A stretch of DNA of 8,612 bases from Nitrososphaeraceae archaeon (GTDB taxonomy: Archaea; Thermoproteota; Nitrososphaeria; Nitrososphaerales; Nitrososphaeraceae): contig JAICSL010000051.1 of the NCBI GenBank assembly GCA_025936955.1, positions 1 through 8,612 on the forward strand. Reading direction: 5' to 3'. The notes beneath the pieces were generated by a model. That model was not told the DNA's origin, ran no database searches, and was given only the letters and a program-made list of their open reading frames with translations. Of the stretch, positions 5,135 through 8,612 are shown in pieces; the stretch's first letter is position 1, and each line of letters starts with the position of its first letter. The position numbers were made by a program, and so were the translations under genes.

Positions 5135-5435
5135 TGAATGTAGGTATAATACTTTTTATGTCTTCCCCTTGACGCAGGAATATCATTATAAAGTAATTCT
5201 CAATTAATATTTTACTAGAGTAATTGTGATTTTTTAGATTGGAATAGCTGAATTTGCCGAACAATAGAGTATGTCAATGCAATCTAATCTAGTGTTAGTC
5301 CAGTTACTTCAAAAATTCACTGCTATGGAATTTGCCAGGGTCTGTATCATTATATCCGATAAGTCCAAGAACACTAAGCATTAAATCTGTGTAAGCAGTT
5401 ATTTTAAGCAACGAAAGAAGATACCTCCAGGATAA
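5135..5435. other. Intergenic region after the Elf1-like gene
   Basis: Short T-runs at 5153-5157 and 5232-5237 could end the Elf1-like transcript. On the minus strand a 25-codon ORF at 5304-5381 begins MLSVLGLIGYND and ends SSEFLK. It has a TATA-like CTTAAAAT about 24 bp upstream, at 5408-5401. It is protein-like in composition but too short to call. No other gene is supported. Confidence 0.4.
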
Positions 5436-5732
5436 TTAAGTAAAGGAACTAATACTACAATTCTTGTTCATCGAGTTATGACTACTTTAACTTATGGTAT
5501 TGTGAATAGTACTCTCAGACATATTGAAGGTGGGTCAAAGCCGAAGGACACGGTAGTTGACAAGATTAATTCTCACTCACATACTTTGTCTATTATCTAA
5601 TAGAATGAGCTCCAGGCATATCTTTAAGTGGTGTTTACATCTGGTAGCCAATTCTCGAGTATGATCATCGAACTTGGTCAGATAACATTCCACAAATTTA
5701 TACCAATGACAATGTTACGTTTATACTCATAA
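5436..5732 (+). pseudogene. Probable decayed cupredoxin (plastocyanin-like blue-copper) gene
   Basis: One reading frame shows pieces of a cupredoxin broken by stops. Bases 5478-5597 give GGSKPKDTVVDKIN then SHSHTLSI. This resembles the strand and first copper-ligand region KKGDTVVWINNDS-HT of plastocyanin-like proteins. Stops lie at 5598-5603 (TAA TAG) and 5625-5627 (TAA). Bases 5628-5699 give VVFTSGSQFSSMIIELGQ then ITFHKF, like the TSG---FDSG-I-PGQTF-H-F block. An overlapping frame at 5609-5641 reads APGISLSGV, suggesting a compensating frameshift. The C-terminal Y-Y-C--H-x-M copper motif is not intact. Ammonia-oxidising archaea encode many such copper proteins, so a dead copy is plausible. 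The identification is from pattern memory without alignment. Confidence 0.42.
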
Positions 5733-5762
5733 TGATATTATATGGACACAGATCTGTAAAAA

Positions 5763-5770
5763 CTATAAAT
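5763..5770 (+). promoter_or_regulatory. TATA box candidate for the 86-aa gene
   Basis: CTATAAAT is centred about 34 bp upstream of the ATG at 5801. This would give a transcript with a leader of only several bases. It lies inside the longer reading that begins at 5732, and so argues for the shorter protein. Confidence 0.45.
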
Positions 5771-5800
5771 TTTTGTGGTAGGCTCTCTTTCCTAATTACC

Positions 5801-6061
5801 ATGATAAAAAGAATCGATTATTCTGGCAAAGTTTATGTATATAGTAGCGGAATGTCAGAAGAGGTCGTTAAGCTTACCCAGGAAAAACTGGGTGAATATA
5901 GTGTTAATGAGAAAGACATTATTATTATCGATGTGCCAGTCGGTGTGCCAGAAGGTTCTATTATGATTACTATTTGGCCACATTACCTGTCTGTCGCAAA
6001 AGTAAAACGAGTTAGAGAAGGTTCAATTTATGCCCCTCATTTATTCAATATCGATCTTTAA
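5801..6061 (+). CDS. Hypothetical 86-aa alpha/beta protein
   Basis: The product is not recognised. From Met at 5801 the protein reads MIKRIDYSGKVYVYSSG, a helix EEVVKLTQEKLGEY, a beta strand KDIIIIDVPVGVPEG and another strand SIMITIWPHYLSVAKVKRV, ending LFNIDL. This alternation suggests a small compact alpha/beta fold. There is no Cys cluster, signal peptide or membrane segment. The frame is open upstream to another ATG at 5732. The extra 23 residues (including SVKTINFCGRLSF) look unlike the rest and overlap the promoter and the end of the decayed gene, so 5801 is preferred. The Cys-rich gene at 6108 follows 46 bp later on the same strand but has its own TATA box, so co-transcription is possible but not needed. 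Confidence 0.65.
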   Translation: MIKRIDYSGKVYVYSSGMSEEVVKLTQEKLGEYSVNEKDIIIIDVPVGVPEGSIMITIWPHYLSVAKVKRVREGSIYAPHLFNIDL

Positions 6062-6078
6062 GATGTGATGATTAATAC

Positions 6079-6086
6079 ATATAAAA
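6079..6086 (+). promoter_or_regulatory. TATA box of the Cys-rich mini-protein gene
   Basis: ATATAAAA is centred about 26 bp upstream of the ATG at 6108. A second candidate, TTTAAAG at 6092-6098, would instead suit the in-frame ATG codons at 6129 or 6132. Confidence 0.5.
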
Positions 6087-6107
6087 ATAGATTTAAAGCG
6101 TTAAATC

Positions 6108-6299
6108 ATGCGCCTTTTATTTGATCTAATGATGGAGTTAACTTTCTTTTGTAAACGGTCCCGTCATATTGATTGTCCAGGTGAATGGCCAGTGGATGAT
6201 AATAGCAATAGAGAATCTACTGTTGATTGCTCTTTTGACATTAAAATGACAAAATGTCTTTGTAAATGTCATTCATCACAATCTCCGACCACTAGTTAG
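6108..6299 (+). CDS. Cys-rich mini-protein, probable metal binder
   Basis: The product is 63 residues from the first ATG, or 55-56 from ATG 6129/6132. Cys lie at 15, 23, 41, 50, 52 and 54, with His55. The core is FCKRSRHIDCPGEWPVDD, then VDCSFDIKMTKCLCKCHSS. The clustered CxCxCH with two upstream Cys suggests one or two zinc or other metal sites. The C-GEW and C-F-I-M-KC-C-CH pattern resembles tiny conserved hypothetical proteins of ammonia-oxidising archaea, from memory only. The hydrophobic MRLLFDLM prefix may not belong to the protein. The two TATA candidates support different starts, so it is unsettled. Function is unknown; interaction with RNA, DNA or a partner through the metal site is possible. 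Confidence 0.7.
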   Translation: MRLLFDLMMELTFFCKRSRHIDCPGEWPVDDNSNRESTVDCSFDIKMTKCLCKCHSSQSPTTS

Positions 6300-6331
6300 A
6301 AGATATCTATCAAATCAACAAGAGTGGGTAT

Positions 6332-6357
6332 TGCTATTAATTAAGTTTCTAATAGCA
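6332..6357. repeat. 8-bp stem-loop between convergent genes
   Basis: TGCTATTA (6332-6339) and TAATAGCA (6350-6357) are exact reverse complements around a 10-nt loop. The hairpin lies 33 bp after the Cys-rich gene and within the gap to the convergent S-adenosylhomocysteinase gene. It may form at the 3' end of the + strand transcript. No long T-run follows. Confidence 0.4.
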
Positions 6358-6511
6358 TAAGTACTAGTTTTGGCGTAAGTTCATACACTTGTCTAACTCA
6401 AAAGCTGGACTGATCTCATTATATGATTCTTAGTATCTTTATTTGATTTGACTCGGTAATATTATTGTGAATTGTCAACGATATCTGTGCGTTAAAAGAA
6501 TTACAATAATG

Positions 6512-6526
6512 GTCTAAAAGAAGAAC
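6512..6526 (-). terminator. Pyrimidine-rich run after ahcY
   Basis: On the minus strand the sequence is GTTCTTCTTTTAGAC, about 20-30 bases after the ahcY stop. The run of T and C fits an archaeal intrinsic terminator, but it has only four consecutive T and no hairpin, so this is tentative. Confidence 0.25.
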
Positions 6527-6542
6527 TGAGAATTGATGCGAG

Positions 6543-7775
6543 TCATGAACCTATATATGATCTCTGTATATTTGTAAGTTTATCAATTTTTATTTTGAGT
6601 GCACCTAATGCAGAATTTGCAACTTCTAAATCAATTTCCTTTGGTACGTCGTATATTTTACTTTCCAGAGTTTGATGATTTCTTGATAAAAATAAAATAG
6701 ACAATAATTGATTAGAAAAAGATAATGCCATCACTTCGGGTGGATGTCCGTCCGCACCGACTAGGTTAACTACTCTTCCTTTAGCAATAAGAAATAATCT
6801 CTTTCCACCCTCCATGTAGAAACAATCAATATAAGGTCTAACTTCCTTTGGATTACCACCTTCAGAAATCAGATAATTGACGTCAATTTCTACATCAAAG
6901 TGACCAGCATTTGCTAGGATGGCTCCATCTTTCATTCTTTTTATATGTTTTTCGGCAATCACCTGAGTTTGTCCCGTACACGTTATGAAAATATCACCAG
7001 TAGAGGCGATATCAATTAACTGGGTGATGTTAAAGCCGTCCATATTCGCTTCAAGAGCCTTTATGGGGTCAACCTCTGTTATAGTGACATTTCCACCTAG
7101 CCCCCTTGCCCTTGCAGCTACGCCTTTACCAACCCAACCATAACCACAAACTACGATTTGTTTTCCTGCCATCAATAGTCCAGTTGTTCTTATGATGCCA
7201 TCCATTGTACTCTGACCAGTTCCATATCTATTGTCAAACAAATGTTTTGTAAGAGCGTTGTTTACTGCTACTATAGGATACTTCAATTGCTTCTTGGATT
7301 CCAACATCTTCAATCTGTATACTCCGGAGGTTGTCTCTTCTGCTCCGCCAATTATGCCCCGTGATCTATTCTTATGTGCAGAGATATGAAGTTCTCCGCC
7401 ATCATCTATTATGATATCTGGTTTGAATTTAAGGACAGCTTGAATATATTTTCTATATTCTTCTTGAGTTTCTCCTCTTTTTGCAAAAGTATCAATTCCT
7501 TCGGACGTCAGAAACGCGGCTATATTATCTTGTATTGATAAAGGATTTGCTGAGCACATAACTATTTGTCCCCCTAAGTCTTTGATTGCCATTGCTAGAA
7601 CTGCCGTTTCCTTAGTAACGTGTAAGCATAGACCTATTTTGTAGCCTGAAAGAGGTTTTTTAGCCAAATTCTTCATTCTAATCTTATTTAGTATTGTCAT
7701 ATGATTTCTAGTCCATTCGTAAGATAATTTACCCTCCTCTTTCCGTCTGCTATTTTTATTTATTTTGTAATACAA
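6543..7775 (-). CDS. ahcY: S-adenosylhomocysteinase (adenosylhomocysteine hydrolase)
   Basis: This cytoplasmic NAD-dependent enzyme (EC 3.13.2.1, formerly 3.3.1.1) splits S-adenosylhomocysteine into homocysteine and adenosine, relieving product inhibition of methyltransferases. All key sites are visible in the 410 residues: LHVT with His52, DDGGEL (Asp125), EETT (Glu147), TKHLFDN (Lys177, Asp181, Asn182), the Rossmann motif GYGWVGKG (211-218), TEVDP (Glu234), GHFDVEID (His292) and GHPPEVM (His344). Numbering is from the TTG at 7775; an in-frame stop at 7791-7793 prevents a longer protein. The first 14 residues are Lys/Arg-rich and lack the usual DLSLA-type start of the family, so the N-terminus is about ten residues short or divergent. 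The next in-frame ATG (Met26) would cut a conserved helix. It is convergent with the Cys-rich gene and 189 bp downstream of the zinc-ribbon gene. Confidence 0.96.
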   Translation of the reverse strand: MYYKINKNSRRKEEGKLSYEWTRNHMTILNKIRMKNLAKKPLSGYKIGLCLHVTKETAVLAMAIKDLGGQIVMCSANPLSIQDNIAAFLTSEGIDTFAKRGETQEEYRKYIQAVLKFKPDIIIDDGGELHISAHKNRSRGIIGGAEETTSGVYRLKMLESKKQLKYPIVAVNNALTKHLFDNRYGTGQSTMDGIIRTTGLLMAGKQIVVCGYGWVGKGVAARARGLGGNVTITEVDPIKALEANMDGFNITQLIDIASTGDIFITCTGQTQVIAEKHIKRMKDGAILANAGHFDVEIDVNYLISEGGNPKEVRPYIDCFYMEGGKRLFLIAKGRVVNLVGADGHPPEVMALSFSNQLLSILFLSRNHQTLESKIYDVPKEIDLEVANSALGALKIKIDKLTNIQRSYIGS

Positions 7776-7866
7776 ACTATAGAATATATATTACACATGA
7801 ATAAGAGAATTTTTTTTCAGATACTTTAAACGAATGGAAAAAATATTTAACAATATTTGACTACCG

Positions 7867-7883
7867 CTAAAGCCTCACTTTAG
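7867..7883. repeat. 6-bp stem-loop CTAAAG-N5-CTTTAG
   Basis: This is a perfect 6-bp stem around CCTCA, in the gap between the zinc-ribbon gene (ends 7965) and ahcY (starts 7775), both on the minus strand. On the + strand a T5 run follows at 7888-7892, but no + strand gene precedes it. On the minus strand a T-run occurs about 25 bases later. A 3' structure for the zinc-ribbon transcript is possible. Confidence 0.35.
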
Positions 7884-7964
7884 GCACTTTTTAATATCCC
7901 AAAATATGATCTGAAGTTTATTGAACACTTGGGTTTAATTGCGAAATATTACCTTTTGATCGAG

Positions 7965-8132
7965 TCATGGTTTATAATCACTTAGGATGTTACGATATCT
8001 AGTATCCTTGTACGCTACATATTTCACATATTCACCATATGTCATTTCAAGTAAACATCTAGAACATTTTACGAGTGAAAAGTCATCGGAAAGATATGCA
8101 GCATCTTTGCAATCAGGACAGCGAATTTTCAT
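7965..8132 (-). CDS. 55-aa zinc-ribbon mini-protein
   Basis: This short minus-strand gene starts at ATG 8132 and ends at TGA 7965-7967. The zinc ribbon has CPDC at 5-8 and CSRC at 23-26 (C-x2-C-x14-C-x2-C). It is followed by a charged aromatic segment (LLEMTYGEYVKYVAYKDTRYRN) that is probably helical, ending SDYKP. The ordered Cys pairs and protein-like composition make this a real gene despite its size. The long + strand ORF at 8075-8284 is its shadow. It is the type of ribbon found in transcription, translation and RNA-modifying factors, but no specific family is recognised. A TATA-like TTATACTTATT about 26 bp upstream (8153-8163) suggests a leaderless mRNA. It is divergent from the YggX-like gene at 8327 across 194 bp. 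Co-transcription with ahcY, 189 bp downstream, is possible but unsupported. Confidence 0.75.
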   Translation of the reverse strand: MKIRCPDCKDAAYLSDDFSLVKCSRCLLEMTYGEYVKYVAYKDTRYRNILSDYKP

Positions 8133-8326
8133 ATCATATCATATATAGATCCAATAAGTATAATAATCTTAATGGTTATGATAAGTGCTTAACTCATTAT
8201 CTGTTCGCTCTTCAACAAGATGGGCGACAATATATCAGAATATTAATGCTGAATAAAGTAGAAATCTCATCAACTTCATGCTAATCGTAAGAAAATTGAG
8301 TTAATTAATAAAGATAAAATAACCAC

Positions 8327-8605
8327 ATGACAAAACAAGATTTGATGACAAGAACTTGCTCAAAGTGTGGTAAGACATTCGACGAGAAGTCGATTGATGA
8401 TGCCGCTGCTGAAAAATATCCTTCTTGTCCTGATTGTTGGAGAGAATGGACTACGTACGCAGTCATGGTTATGAATGAGATGAGACTCGATATGTCTCTC
8501 CCAGAACATCGCAAGGCTCTTCGTAAACATGAAAGAATGTTTTTTGGTTTAGAGAAGCCAGAAGGAGAATTGCAAAAGAACCCTGAAAAGAGGCCAGAGG
8601 ATTAA
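8327..8605 (+). CDS. YggX-like (Fe(2+)-trafficking family) small protein with two CxxC pairs
   Basis: The product is 92 residues. An N-terminal CSKC (11-14) and CPDC (34-37) form a probable zinc or iron site. The block from WREW through VMVMNEMRLDMSL to PEHRKALRKHERMFFGLE (38-76) matches the helical core of the bacterial YggX family, which links iron supply and protection of Fe-S clusters from oxidation (W--W--x-L-NE--L-----EHR--L). Bacterial YggX carries one Cys near its start and no such double CxxC, so this is a zinc-ribbon-like variant. The function in archaea is inferred. The charged tail EKPEGELQKNPEKRPED is probably disordered. The start may be Met1 (8327) or Met7 (8345). A GATAAAAT box at 8313-8320 fits Met7, and a TTAATTAA box at 8301-8308 lies about 22 bp before Met1. 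Confidence 0.8.
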   Translation: MTKQDLMTRTCSKCGKTFDEKSIDDAAAEKYPSCPDCWREWTTYAVMVMNEMRLDMSLPEHRKALRKHERMFFGLEKPEGELQKNPEKRPED

Positions 8606-8612
8606 TCAAAAT

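Noticed and set aside
5055..5264. Minus-strand ORF of 69 codons
   Set aside because: Partly antisense to the Elf1-like gene; Ser/Thr/His/Tyr-rich with no protein-like pattern.
8075..8284. + strand ORF of 69 codons
   Set aside because: Shadow of the minus-strand zinc-ribbon gene at 7965-8132.
8305..8514. Minus-strand ORF of 69 codons
   Set aside because: Antisense of the YggX-like gene.
1..8612. CRISPR array, rRNA, intact insertion sequence or retron-like element
   Set aside because: No regularly spaced repeats, no transposase-length ORF with terminal inverted repeats and no rRNA-like blocks were seen.

Overview
The window most likely comes from the chromosome of an ammonia-oxidising archaeon of the Nitrososphaerota (Thaumarchaeota), probably an AT-rich soil lineage such as the Nitrosocosmicus/Nitrososphaera group. 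This is inferred from four things. S-adenosylhomocysteinase is of the archaeal type. Several tiny Cys-rich and zinc-ribbon proteins are present. The intergenic DNA is long and AT-rich. Archaeal TATA boxes often lie about 25-30 bp from the start codon with no Shine-Dalgarno, which is the pattern of leaderless transcripts. No tRNA, rRNA, CRISPR array or intact insertion sequence was seen.

Layout. Bases 1-84 are the last codons of a + strand gene. Bases 85-1145 are coding-poor, with one weak 60-aa ORF and a terminator-like hairpin. Bases 1146-1499 (-) encode an unrecognised protein. Bases 1852-3089 hold a divergent pair: a single winged-helix regulator (-) and a 251-aa protein that appears to have two winged-helix domains (+, TTG start). 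Their 113-bp spacer carries a perfect 7+7 bp palindrome directly upstream of the + strand TATA box. Bases 3308-3826 (-) encode a charged helical protein. Bases 4004-4303 (-) encode a Cys/His-containing small protein whose promoter has a perfect 16-bp palindrome between TATA box and start. Bases 4304-4960 are sparse and include a 27-codon ORF with a strong Shine-Dalgarno.

A 57-aa Elf1-like zinc-ribbon protein lies at 4961-5134 and is easily missed because of its size. Bases 5436-5732 look like the decayed remains of a blue-copper (cupredoxin) gene. An 86-aa unknown protein (5801-6061) and a Cys-rich mini-protein (6108-6299) follow on the + strand. S-adenosylhomocysteinase occupies 6543-7775 (-), and a second unlisted mini zinc ribbon (55 aa) lies at 7965-8132 (-). 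The window ends with a YggX-like protein carrying two CxxC pairs (8327-8605, +).

Functionally, the only confident metabolic enzyme is S-adenosylhomocysteinase, which supports methylation by removing S-adenosylhomocysteine. Most of the rest are small nucleic-acid- or metal-binding proteins with individual promoters, so little operon structure is evident. The best candidate for something undescribed is the divergent winged-helix pair with its palindromic operator. No complete novel system can be demonstrated from sequence alone.
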